From assembly GCA_004154925.1 (NCBI GenBank), contig QJNS01000710.1, forward strand, positions 47,399 to 111,398: a stretch of 64,000 nt of DNA, written 5' to 3'. Below, piece after piece: positions 1 to 10,700 of the stretch. A program made the position numbers and the translations under genes. The notes beneath the pieces were generated by a model that saw only the letters and a program-made list of their open reading frames with translations, was not told the DNA's origin and ran no database searches. The DNA comes from Monosporascus cannonballus (taxonomy: Eukaryota > Ascomycota > Sordariomycetes > Xylariales). The number at the start of each line of letters is the position of its first letter. Position 1 is the stretch's first letter.

Positions 1-600
1 ATGTTAAAAGCATATTGTCAGGCTGCCGAAATCGCTTTTACCGATAAAAATATTAAAGCTGGATGGCGTTATACCGGCTTACTTTTTTTCAAACCCGAAA
101 TGGTATTAGAGAACCTCGAAATAGCACCTTAACCGATCCCTAAGTCGAAAATACCCCCGGAACAAATAATTAATAGTTAGAACGAAATCGTATATATTCT
201 TTATAAGGCTTTAAAGCTACGGAGGAATATATAAACGGCTTTACGCAATTAGGCGGGGGCGTTTTGCGATATACGAAAAGTAATAATTAAAGTTGTTAAA
301 GGATTTAATAATTTTAATACCGAAAACGTTATTTTCCGTTATAATAATTAATTTTTGTAAGCGAAATTCGAAAAATACGAAAATTAAAAACGCCAAATTG
401 TTATTAAGCAATCGAATAAGTTTTTTGCAAATTTATTAGATATTAAGTCGGCCAAGAACAAAGCTATTAAACGTTTAAAACTTATAAAGGCTAATAATTA
501 GGTTCTAATTAAGAGTTATATTTAAAAGCAGCCTGCTAAAAAAAGGTAACGCAAATCTAAATAGCCGAAATAACTTCATTTTATCAAGATATACGTTATT
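1..600 (+). pseudogene. Fot1/pogo-like DDE transposase relic (C-terminal part)
   Basis: The first 132 bases read as an open segment on the plus strand with the motif series AYCQAAE, NIKAGWRYTGL, FFKPEMVL, followed by a frame broken repeatedly by TAA and TAG at positions where CAA or CAG is expected. The 'AGWRxTGLxPFxPxxVL' pattern is typical of the C-terminal end of fungal Fot1/pogo (Tc1-mariner superfamily) DDE transposases, and the following Lys-rich stretch fits their tail. The catalytic core would lie before base 1, outside the window. Stops of the C-to-T type and AT richness indicate RIP. No terminal inverted repeat could be fixed at the right edge (about 600-620). Family recall rather than a search supports the identification. 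Confidence 0.6.
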
Positions 601-619
601 ACGTTGTTAAAAGGCTTTG

Positions 620-3600
620 GAATATGCAGGTAACTATCAATTTGTGTGTATTTTGGCTATGCATTGCTAGGGCTATGCATTAGGTGGGGTCCGAGGTTAG
701 AACCCGGGTCTGACAGAACCCGACGAAGGTTAGAGTGCTGACGGAGATGAATAGAGTGGGGTTTAGACCTGGCACTAGTCGCGATTTGTGTCTTATGTAA
801 GCGTATCATAGGAAAAAGGGGGGTTTCCTAGACAAACGGCAACTCTTAAACACATCAAAAGTTACAGCTACAGGCATATGCGTATGTGGCGGGTTAAACC
901 AAGATAACTGGTCGCTTTCGTGTGTCTGCCTTACCTTGGTAGAGAATTAGCAACCGTAACATTCTTAGATGTCAGCAGTGAACATGATAAAGGATTTAAG
1001 ACTCTATTAAAGACTGAATCAGAATATAGTGGAAAGCTTCAGTCATTCAATTACCTTAGATGAATGGGTGACAACAGCGTAGTATAAAGGCAATAGTAGC
1101 GTAGGAGACTGCAATGGTTCAGTTGGGACGTATGGACATAAGTGTCCTTGTTGAGGTTTGAGATTCCTAGTGCTTGTCTGTCCCACATGTCATATGTAGG
1201 CTGAGGTTGAAGTACGTAGGATGTTCTATATTACCGAGGCTTCAAGAACCATTCTTTGCCTTACGATAAGGTAGGAAGTATGACAGTCGTTGTGTACAGG
1301 TCTCAGAGGCTGGAACTCGAATGACAGGGTGTGAAAGGGCAGTGAGAGGAGCAGATAAGAATATAATTGAAACTAAGTTAGATTGCTCCCTCTCCATGTA
1401 GCAAGGCGGAAAGCCTTCCTTTAGAGACTCGCGAGCCTGGCTGAGACGATGCATGGTTGAGAGCCATATTAATGTCCGTACTACCAGCTGTGATAAATTC
1501 ACGGAGTTGGTGACATGCCTGACTCGGGGCCCTTCAGGTTACGTCGAATAGCTTCTTGCACAACTTAAATACTCTTTATTTAACCCATGGGTGCCCCTTT
1601 AGATCAACGTAATACTAAACGGCTCGAGCAACAGCATATTACCTGGGGCATGTGATTTCAGTTGAGCCCTAATCGGTACAAGGGTCAAGAAGATGTCACA
1701 CAATGTCAGGAAGAGTGTGCATCAACATAGATTAACTCAGCCTTTAAGTGAGCAACAACAGGTGGCCCAAGCCCGCTCTATCCATGTGTGGCAACAACTT
1801 CTAGTTCAAACAACGTTTTAATGGCACACTTGCTCAGCACTACCGGAAGGTCTCTGACCGCGATCTCATGAAGAATGGACTGAGGATAAGGTAATGCGAA
1901 CTGAACGTGAAGGTCGGATAAAAAAGTGCGTATTGACCGTCGTCCTTCAAGCCCAGGAATCGATTAATGACAGTTTCTTTGAAGCTCCAGGCATTGCTGC
2001 AGTATAGATATACTAGGTCCGAGGTTTGGTGCTGATTTCAAGACGATAACGATGGTAATCAGCGTTGCAAACTACGGCTTTTGGTAAACGTCGGGCAATT
2101 CAGGAGATACATACATCAGGAGTCGTGTGGCATAATAATAGGGGTACAGGGGTCAATGCGGCTATAGACTCATTAATGCTATCAGAGTTTAATACGACGC
2201 TAGGCCGTCCCACTATGACGACGTTTAGGGATAATGTCAAAATAGTGACCTTGGATAGGTCCGCCTATCCACATATAGTAAAATGAGGGCATAGCTAGTG
2301 ACGGCGTTGTTATCGCACTTAAACCTTCGGCCTCTAGTGCTTCCTGCTTTCACAGATGACTGAGAATATTCTTGACCATTATCTTGGAGAGGGAAACAAG
2401 TAGATAACTTTCCAGTGGCGATGACGTGTTTTCATGACGAAGCATGACCGACCGAATTCCTTGTCAGCAACGACGCTTACCTACATAGAAGCCTTTAGCG
2501 GCTCATCCGCTAAGCTTCTGCTGCACATCGTTATACCCTGTTTAGTCCGTGGGAGGGACTTGGCTATACGGGAGTGAGAACCTGTCTGACCCAGATATAT
2601 CTATGCGAAGGCGGGCATGAGGGGTTGTGGGTAAGTGCACAGCTGAATGCGAGATTTGGAGATAACAGGGAACGTAGCACCAGCTTGATAGAATATGGAA
2701 ATGCCCTCAGAGGATGGCCCGGACCAGATCTGCAGCGCTCGAGTGTGTCCCAAGATGTAGGCAAAGGTAATGAAATCTCCCTACTGGCCAATTCACTTCA
2801 GAGCCACGCGCTTGGCACTACCGGTCAGCGCTTTCCGTCCTGTCAGATCCTGAAGTGCCGAAAAATGTGAGGCCCCACACTACGGCAGGACACTATCAGG
2901 TCTTGAATCTCACACGTCCTGCATGCATGATTCGCATGCTACATCGGGCCAGTAACTGAGAGAGAGTGGTACGGGTAGAATAACCATTTTTCCGCGGTCC
3001 ACGTTGTGTTGATGCTTTTATTACAGTTGCAGTGACGGACTCCTTTACCCGCTGACGGCACACGGAGTAATAAAACTAGGTTCCCTTAGGTTGGGAGCGC
3101 CTTGTCATCTTCCAACTGCTCCAAAACCAAGGGGCTGTCTGATGATATTCGTCGCTTGGTTGGCTTGCTGGACTCGACTTGTTGATCTGATCAAATTCGG
3201 ACCCAAGTACCAGAGCCATGGGACTGAGAGTTGGCAAGGTACAATCGTCGGCTGAGTGCTTCGCTGTAATGTAACCCGTTATGCACGAGCTCTCGGCCGG
3301 TTCGCCCGAAGGCAAATGCGGGGGCATCGTGCCAGGGCATCCACGAAAGAAAACGGACCTGGCCATAAGCCCAAAAGGCAGCGATGCCTTTACCCTTTAT
3401 TTCTAACACCACGATCGATTTAACTGTGTCCACTTTGCAGATGAATAAAGCACCATCTTGTGAACAGCATTGTGTAAATCTCTAATATCTTAGTGTTGTC
3501 GGTGTTGTGTAACGACAAGCGTTTATTACAGCATCTGAGGAAGTTGGGGAAAAGTTTGTGAGCCAGGTCTATTTTCCTCCGTGGACCCCCTGCCTGCCTG

Positions 3601-4070
3601 GCGATATCCCTTCGATATCGGCAGGCAACGGCAAGGCGGGCATTGCAGACGCCAAGACTCACAATCTGGTTAGGACTCCGATGCGGGGTTTTGGGATCCC
3701 GTTCCTGGAAGCTCTGAAATAAATGCCGATCCGCAAGCCACCTGCCGAAAAGAGGTCTATATGCGGTACGGTTCTCGCAGGTCTGCTGCGTTTAATGCGG
3801 GATGATTGGGGAATTGTGGCTTCCGGCCCGATGCTCGTATCGCGGTGGGGAGTAGCGCCCGAGTTCTGAAGGGGTTATATTCCTCAAACGGAAAGGTCCA
3901 CCGGGGCCTCCACATGGAGAACCTGGAGGTACCGCAGATAACGCCTCTAGACGCCGGGAATAGCTACCTCAAGAAGGCAGGAGACAAGACGAAATACTGG
4001 CGAGTGGCTTGCCACAGCTTGTCATGAGCTCTTCTCGTAAACTGGAGGCCGTAAAGATACCCGAGCCGGC
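620..4070. other. Normal-composition intergenic island, no gene recognised
   Basis: From about 620 the base composition changes abruptly from RIP-type AT-rich to roughly balanced. All open frames here are short (below about 100 codons), overlap on opposite strands and show no recognisable domain. No tRNA-like B-box, LTR pair or coding-type pattern was convincing. A short direct repeat of GGCTATGCATT occurs near 652-685. The stretch is best treated as non-repetitive intergenic DNA upstream of the gene at 4236; regulatory content cannot be judged by eye. Confidence 0.5.
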
Positions 4071-4076
4071 TTGGAG

Positions 4077-4087
4077 TATATAAATAG
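4077..4087 (+). promoter_or_regulatory. TATA box of the choice-of-anchor-B gene
   Basis: TATATAAATAG lies 149 bases upstream of the chosen ATG and would place transcription start near 4107-4117. It is the only strong TATA motif in the 200 bases upstream, in otherwise GC-balanced DNA. Confidence 0.65.
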
Positions 4088-4115
4088 TGATGATCTGCCA
4101 TATCAGAGGCACACA

Positions 4116-4136
4116 ATGCTCGTTATCCTTCTCTAG
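4116..4136 (+). other. Possible upstream ORF in the 5' leader (6 codons)
   Basis: An ATG at 4116 opens a six-codon frame (MLVILL) closed by TAG at 4134-4136. If transcription starts about 30 bases after the TATA box, this ATG is at or very near the cap, so it may not always be included. No other ATG occurs in any frame between it and the main start at 4236, so it is the only leader element that could interfere with scanning. Confidence 0.35.
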
Positions 4137-4235
4137 CTAGCAGTGGGCCTTGCAGTTCGAGTCGCCGGCTGTTTGTGGACCTTGGTTCGGTTGTCCCAAT
4201 TCTTCACTTTATTCAGCTTCGCCAATCAAGACAAG

Positions 4236-5761
4236 ATGAAGGTCACCACCACATCGCTGCTGCTGACGGCAGCCTTCAGCGCTGGGGTCGAGGCGCGACC
4301 CTATACCCAGAGCCGTCAGACGGACAGCGCTTTTGGCCCTGACGAGCTCCGCTCCTTCACAGCGTCGACAGCGGTCTCCATGGAGGTGGTGATGGGCAAG
4401 AAGAAGAGCCATACGGAGGCCAACATCGCCGCGGGTGTCTACGATATAGACCGCTACGAGAGGGCTGGCGCCACACCTTGCGTGAATGGCACCGCTGGCG
4501 AATACTCGTGCGATAGTGTCGATCTGATGGGCTTCCTCCGCCACCAGGACATGGGCTCCCGCGAGCGACGGGGTAACGATGTCTGGGGTAAGTCGACCAA
4601 TCCCATCTTCCCTCCAAGTCCGCGGCACCAGAAGTTGTTAAGATCGGTTTGGGGAAATATGTTAGCGTCTATGATCATCCGACTAACATCTGGGCTCTTG
4701 CAGGTTGGACCTCCGCTGATGGGCGCGAGTTCGGTGCTGTCGGCCAGACAGACGGAACTGCCTTTGTCGAAGTCAAGTCCGATGGCAGCTTGGTCTACCT
4801 TGGCCGCTTGCCGACTCAGACAATAGCATCGACATGGAGGGACATGAAGGTCATTAAGAACCACGTCTACGTCGGTTCCGAGGCTCCAAACCACGGGCTC
4901 CAGATCTTCGATATGAGGAAGCTGCTGAGCATTGACCCGAAGAACCCCGTTACGTTCCCCCTCAGCTCTTTGACCGCGCACTTCGCCGGTTTTGGTAGCA
5001 GCCACAACATCGTCTCCAACGAGGAGACAGATATGATCTACGCCGTGGGTACGGCTCGATCGCTCAGGTGCCGAGGTGGTCTGTGGATGGTGGACGTGTC
5101 GAACCCCGCCCGGCCGCGGGATGCCGGCTGCGTCAGCTCGGACGGCTATGTCCACGATGCCCAGTGTGTCATCTACACCGGTCCGCAGGAGGCATACAAG
5201 GGCCGTGAGATCTGCTTTAACTACAACGAGGACTCCCTCACGATCGTGGATGTTACGCGCAAGGCCATGCCCAGGCAGCTGTCCCGAACGACTTACAACG
5301 GCGTAACCTACACCCACCAGGGTTGGCTCGCGAACAAAGAGATGACTTACTTGCTGCTGGACGACGAGCTGGATGAGCAGGAGCGGAACGGCCCGGCTGC
5401 GGACCAGCGCACCACCACCTACGTTGTTGACATCTCCGACCTCACCCACCCCGTCTTCCGCTCGGTCTACAAGAGCCCCGCCAAGGCGATCGATCACAAC
5501 CAGTACGTGATCGACGGCCTTTCGTACCAGTCTAACTACGGCTCCGGACTGCGCATCGTCGACGTGAGCTCTGTTGCGGCGGATGACACCGCGGCGGGCT
5601 TCAGGCAGGTCGGCTACTTTGACTGTCGCCCCGAGGACGATGCGGTCGGCGGTGAAGCCACCTTCGACGGTTCCTGGAGCGTCTACCCGTACTTCAAGAG
5701 CGGCTACATCCTGCTCAACAGCATCGAGCGTGGTGTCTACTCCCTTAAGTACAAGGGCTAA
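4236..5761 (+). CDS. Secreted choice-of-anchor-B / LVIVD-repeat protein (one intron)
   Basis: Exon 1 is 4236-4587 and exon 2 is 4704-5761, giving 469 residues. The start is the first in-frame ATG, with A at -3. Residues 1-20 form a signal peptide (TTSLLLTAAFSAGVEA, cleavage likely after A20), so secretion is expected. Features of the choice-of-anchor-B family (TIGR04312, LVIVD-type beta-propeller repeats) run in order: C82 and C92 around an NGT glycosylation site, NDVWGW (114-119), DGTAFVEV, HNIVSNEETD (218-), VHDAQCVIYTGP (267-), FNYNEDSLTIVDV, THQGWL (321-), LLLDDELDE (334-), IDHNQYV (380-), YGSGLRIVDVS and SWSVYPYFKSG. The molecular function of the family is unknown; some fungal entries carry the name 'regulatory P domain'. 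Codon use is GC-rich with no RIP stops, so the gene is probably intact although element A starts only 180 bases downstream. Confidence 0.93.
4588..4703 (+). other. Spliceosomal intron of the choice-of-anchor-B gene
   Basis: 116-base intron with a consensus GTAAGT donor at 4588, a CTAAC branch site at 4683-4687 and a CAG acceptor ending at 4703. It splits a Gly codon (phase 1). Splicing joins NDVWG to WTSADGREFG, restoring the family's conserved 'GNDxWGWT' segment; without splicing the frame stays open but reads unrelated sequence. Confidence 0.93.
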
Positions 5762-5941
5762 AGCCTCGTTAATAGCTAGATACACTTCCTAAAGTAAACC
5801 TAATGAGGAATGATTGTGATGACTTACATTTTCTATAATGTGCAAACCTAAAACGGGAGCTTTCCCTAATCAATCTATTATAAGATTCAGTTATTCAATG
5901 TTACGATTACCGCAATTACTAGCTTAAGGACCTTACTTGTG
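5762..5941. other. 3' flank of the gene up to the chromovirus A insertion
   Basis: 180 bases between the stop codon and element A. No clear polyadenylation hexamer was fixed. The last five bases, TTGTG (5937-5941), are the left target-site duplication of element A and recur at 28203-28207, so this stretch was once contiguous with 28208 onward. Confidence 0.7.
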
Positions 5942-6319
5942 TGTTACGACCCAACAAGCTTCGGTCGGCCTCAAGAAACGGTCAGATAAGGATCATACGG
6001 GCCATCTTCAGGTCACGTGACGGTGATCACTGCCAAGCCAGTGATCATCAGTGATCAGAGATAATCCCAAACGATCATAATTACCACCGGTTACGTAATC
6101 ATAAGTAATTAGGCTAAGAAAAAGGAAAATATATACGCTTATTATTTCCATAATTTAGATAACTTTAGCTTATAATAATAATTCGTTATTTAAGATATCC
6201 TTGATATTACAAAACATAATACGTTATTATATTCATTATTTAAAATCTTGCGATATTTTTATTAACATAAACCCGTACAACTAAGGTTTAATAATTGGTT
6301 AAACCCCTTAGCCGTTATA
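5942..6319 (+). repeat. 5' LTR of chromovirus A
   Basis: 378 bases, starting TGTTACGACCC and ending GCCGTTATA (GCCGTCACA in less mutated copies). It carries a TCACGTGA palindrome at 6013-6020 and an ATATATACGCTTATT TATA-like segment near 6129. The right half matches the LTRs of C and of the solo copy at 6399, whereas the left half differs. Confidence 0.88.
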
Positions 6320-6398
6320 CGTTATAAGCTTTTGTTCAGTAATACCGTTAAACTTTGAGCAATATCGCCGACATTATATTTATCAGCAAACAGCTCGA

Positions 6399-6814
6399 TG
6401 TTATGACCTAACGGTCTTGGCCCTTCACGGACGGTCGGGCCCTCAGGGAAAGCCAGCCCCGACCTACGCTAAGAGGTCACGTGACCGGCTCAATGGGCTC
6501 AAACGCTACTATTGGCTCAAGGACGTTAAGCCAGTTGAGCCACGAAGGGCTCAAAGAGGCTTAAGGGGACTTAACTAACTAAACACCTTTGAGCCCGTCC
6601 AAAATACCTTGAGCCAGAATAAGATATATACGCTCATTATTTCCATAGTTTGGATAGCTTCAGCTTGTAATATAACATCGTTACCCAAGGCACCTTTGGA
6701 ATTACGAGACGTGATACGTTACTGTATCTATTGCTCAGATTCCCACGATACTTCTGCTAACATAAACCCGTACGACTAAGGTTTAATAGTTGGTTAAACC
6801 GCCTAGCCGTCACA
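6399..6814 (+). repeat. Solo LTR A', subfamily related to A and C, inserted in A's leader
   Basis: 416 bases, TGTTATGACC to GCCGTCACA, flanked by identical CTCGA at 6394-6398 and 6815-6819. It is a solo LTR left by recombination. It carries GGTCACGTGA at 6475-6484 and TATATACGCTCATT near 6627. RIP damage is much lighter than in surrounding A DNA, giving a near-consensus sequence for the shared right half of the LTR family. Confidence 0.9.
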
Positions 6815-6819
6815 CTCGA

Positions 6820-7337
6820 ATAACCCACTTACCAAATCTCTAATAATCCGGATACCGGAATGGAATCCAAAAGAGAAAAGGAACAGCCTTGCCTCTTTCG
6901 TAAAGAAATTCTTCGACGCCTAGATATTATAAACGAACACATTATTCAGTTGAAGAAAAACAATAATAATTTTATAACGTTCTTTTAAACCGCCTATAAG
7001 AAATTTAAAAAAAAGGTTTCCGAAATTAAGGAGTCTTTTCGAACGAGCCGGGTTATTTATTTCAACTTTACCAAATAATTAAAAGAAGTTTTTAAGCTAT
7101 TTAAACCAGAACTTCTCGACAGAACTTTAACCAAATTATAATTATTCTTAACTTAATGTCAAATATATTTCGAGTATTTTATTATTTAATTAATTACGTT
7201 TATTATAAAAATCGAATTTGTAGTCGGACGACTTATCGAAAATACAATTATTTGGTTTATGTCTATTATAAGGGAATACGATATTTTATTAATCGAAAAA
7301 CGAAATCCGGAAATAATACGAATATATAATAATGAAA
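6820..7337 (+). pseudogene. Element A gag, N-terminal half (cut by E1)
   Basis: An ATG at 6861 starts MESKREKEQPCLF, followed by a frame with RIP-type stops that includes KPELLDRTLTKL and a segment ending in NPEIIRIYNNE. This resembles the capsid region of fungal Ty3 Gag (a 'KLxxFLTQxQxYF' type motif followed by 'DExxVRIF'). The frame resumes after the E1 insertion at 22143 with FK-KLTKAFEIINEKIKG. The same order occurs in relic D near 46380-46700, which confirms that E1 interrupts gag. Confidence 0.65.
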
Positions 7338-7744
7338 TGTAAGATAATGGACAGCTGTGAGCTGGGTAAAGTGATCTCCGACCAGTCGTAAAGTAAATTC
7401 TAAGAAGTAAATATATTAGGTTACTTTCATTTGGCGTTTCTTATTTACTGCCAGATGGTAGATTTATATTAATAAATAGGTCGGTAACTAATCGGTAGCT
7501 CGTCGGTTACCAGCCTTATCCTTATAAGGGCTGTATTTTGTAAGAATACAGCCCCTATAAGGATAAGGCTGGTAGCCGACCAGCCACCGATCAGCCACCG
7601 ACCCACTTACTAATATAAATCCACCATCTGGCAGCTAATGGGAAACGTTAGATAAAAATAACTTAATATATTTACTTCTTAGAATTTGCTTTACGATTAA
7701 TCGGAAATCACCTTACCCAGCTTATAATTATTTATTATTTTACA
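7338..7744. repeat. Near-contiguous inverted repeat made by two opposed E LTRs
   Basis: The E1 3' LTR (minus sense, 7338-7538) abuts the E2 5' LTR (plus sense, 7539-7744) with no spacer. The result is a roughly 400-base imperfect palindrome. It arose because E2 inserted five bases from the inner edge of the E1 LTR in the opposite orientation. Confidence 0.88.
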
Positions 7745-7789
7745 ATTTTTCTATCTGCCATAGAAAATGACGTAATAATTATTAAAAAT

Positions 7790-10700
7790 AGAGCTCGCCG
7801 ATTACAAAACGAACTTAAATTACCAGTTGAAAAGACCGCCGATCGAAATTTAATTAACAAATAATTAATTACAATACGGAAATAAACGAAAAAACTTATA
7901 ACGAAATTTTAACGGGCAAAAAATTATGGTTCCCGGGATTGTAAATCTTTTTATACATATAATAAAAATACGTTCCGATAACCATTAATTAAACGGTTAA
8001 AAAACGGACGTAATATAACGAATACGTTCCGGAATTCAAAATAAAAAAAGATTAAACTTTTTAATAATAATTAAATTTTGGAAATTATTCGTTAATAAAA
8101 TGAATAATATTCGGAATTATTCCGATAATTAGCCGAATAATAAATAATAATATAAATTTAAAAAATAAAACTTTATAAATTAATTACGATATTATTATAA
8201 AAATCTAAAAGTAATAAATAAATATTATATTATAATTATTTGAAATTTTTTAAACGTATATCGGTTAAAAAAAATTAAATAAAAGTTATTACGGAAATTT
8301 ACGCCAAAAAACTAAGGCAAAATATCTTTATTTATATTTAATAAGTTATAAGTTATATAAACGTTTTTATTACGAAAGTTTAATAATTATATTACGTTAT
8401 ATTTAATTATTTTAATTACGAAAAAAATTAAAAATAAAAAATTTATAAATTTTTATTAAAAAAATTACGTAAATCTTAATTTTTTCGATAAAAAATATAG
8501 GGAATAATTTATAGAATTACGATAACGATCCGATTAATTACCGTTAAACTTTTACGTTAAATAAAAGCTTTTAATTTATAAAATAAAGTTTATAAACGTT
8601 TTTAACCCGGAAAATAATTAAAATAATAAATATTTTATTTTTAATTATTTTTATAAATTAATATTAAGGTTACGAAATATTTTGTTACGGAAAAACGTTA
8701 AATTGAAATAAATTAATAACGTATTAAATAAAGTAAAACGTTATTAGAACGCCTGGAAAAAAGCAAAAAAAAAACGATTATTTTTTGCTAAAAGTATTAA
8801 TACAAATAAATAATTTTATTTTAATGTTTTTAAAAAAACAAATTTTTAAAATAAATTAAAAACGCCGTACGGAAATAATAAAAATTACGGGTATTTTTAT
8901 ATTCGGAAAATAAATAATTGCCGATTTAATTCCGATTAAAATAAATCCGTACGACTTAATATCTTTAATTTTTATAAAAGCTTATTTAAATATTATAATT
9001 ATAAAAAGTTAAACCATAAAAACGTAAATTATAAATTAAAAAAAATACGAAAACCTTATTATTCCGGCTATACGGAAATTAATTTTTAAAAGCCGTATAA
9101 AACGTTATAATATATAATAACAAATTAAATTAATTCTTAAATGTAAACCTAAAAAAAAGCCGGAATAAACGTATACGTTTAATTTATTTCGGCTAATAAT
9201 TATAAGATGATTAAAATAAAGCTGTTTTTTAAAAAGAAAATATTTATTAAGAAAAATACGGAAAACGTAACGATATAAATAAATATGGATATTAAAATAT
9301 AAATAAATATTATAAAAAAAAAGTTAACGAAAAAATTTAACTTTTAATTAATTTCCGTAAATATTCCGGGCCTTATCGGCGTTAACGGCATATATATTAA
9401 GTATTATAAGGTTTACGAAATTTTTATTAATATTATAAATAATAACGGAAATAAACGAAAATTTAAGTAAATTTATTTTGTAATATGCCGTAATCGAAAA
9501 ACGCCCGATTTCTTATTATTTAAACCCGGAATAAATAAATTAAGGATTTTATTAAATATAATTATATATTAATAATTATATAGATTATTATAAAAGGTTG
9601 ATAAATAAAAAATCGTAAACTTAATATTTTCCGGTAAATAAATTTATATTATTAATTTAATAAATTTAGCCGAAAAGCTAAATATCCCGGAATTCGAAAA
9701 ATAATAAAAATAAGGGATAACCGATTTTCCTATATATTTAAAGAATTTCCGGCGAATGTATTCCGAAAAAATAACGAAAAAAAATACTTTAATTATTAAA
9801 GGCGGAATATGTAATAAATTTGATTTTAGGGAAAACGCTTTTATTCGGCCCAATTTACCTTATTTTGGAAACTTAAAGAAAAATATTCGAAAAATATATC
9901 CGAAAAAACTTAAAAATAGGCCGGATACGTTATTCGAAAATAGACGTAAAGGTATTAATATTATTTATGCTTAAAAAAACGGTAATTTTTAATTGTACGT
10001 CGATTATAAAGGATTAAATTAAGTAATAATAAAAAACTAATATTTTTTACCTTTAATTTCAAAAACAATGGATTGCTTAAAATTAATTAAAATATTTTCG
10101 AAAATTAATTTTAAAAATATTTATTATCGTATTAAAATTAAAGAAAATAATTAATAAAAATTATTTTTAAATGCAATACGGATAATTCGAATATATAGTT
10201 ATATTATTTAGCTTTATTAACATATTAATTACTTTCTAAATTTATATTTATAAAGTATTAATTAGATTAATTAATTATATATATATAATATATTTAAATT
10301 ATATAATTATTTATTCGGATAATAAAAAAAATATGCAAAATATTTCTAATTAGTTTACAAACGGTTATTATAATATTAATTATTTACCAAAATGTTTAAA
10401 TACGAATTTTTTTTAAAAAAATAAAGTTTTTAAAATTTATAATTAGTACCGACGGTTTGGAAATAAATTGCTAACGGGTTAATATTATTAAAGTATGGTT
10501 AAAATTAAAATTAATTTATAACATTTAAATATTTCTGGGATTTGCAAATTTTTATCGGAAATTTATCGCTTATTATTCGCGTATTATCGAATTTATTATT
10601 AAGCTTTTAAAAAAAGCATAAGGCAAAAAAAAATAACAAAATTCCGGTAATCCGAAAAAATTAAAAAGGCGTTTTAAAATTTAAAAAATATTTTTCAGTT

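Noticed and set aside
680..720. GAGGTTAGAACCCGGGTC as a tRNA B-box
   Set aside because: The conserved TTCGA core is absent and no acceptor stem or anticodon arm can be drawn.
2065..2870. Plus-strand frames of 73 and 98 codons in the normal-composition island
   Set aside because: Overlap opposite-strand frames of similar size, lack a domain and one lacks an ATG; not distinguishable from chance.
4454..5785. 443-codon open frame antisense to the choice-of-anchor-B gene
   Set aside because: It is the complement of a real GC-rich coding sequence, runs through the intron region and shows no domain; typical shadow frame.
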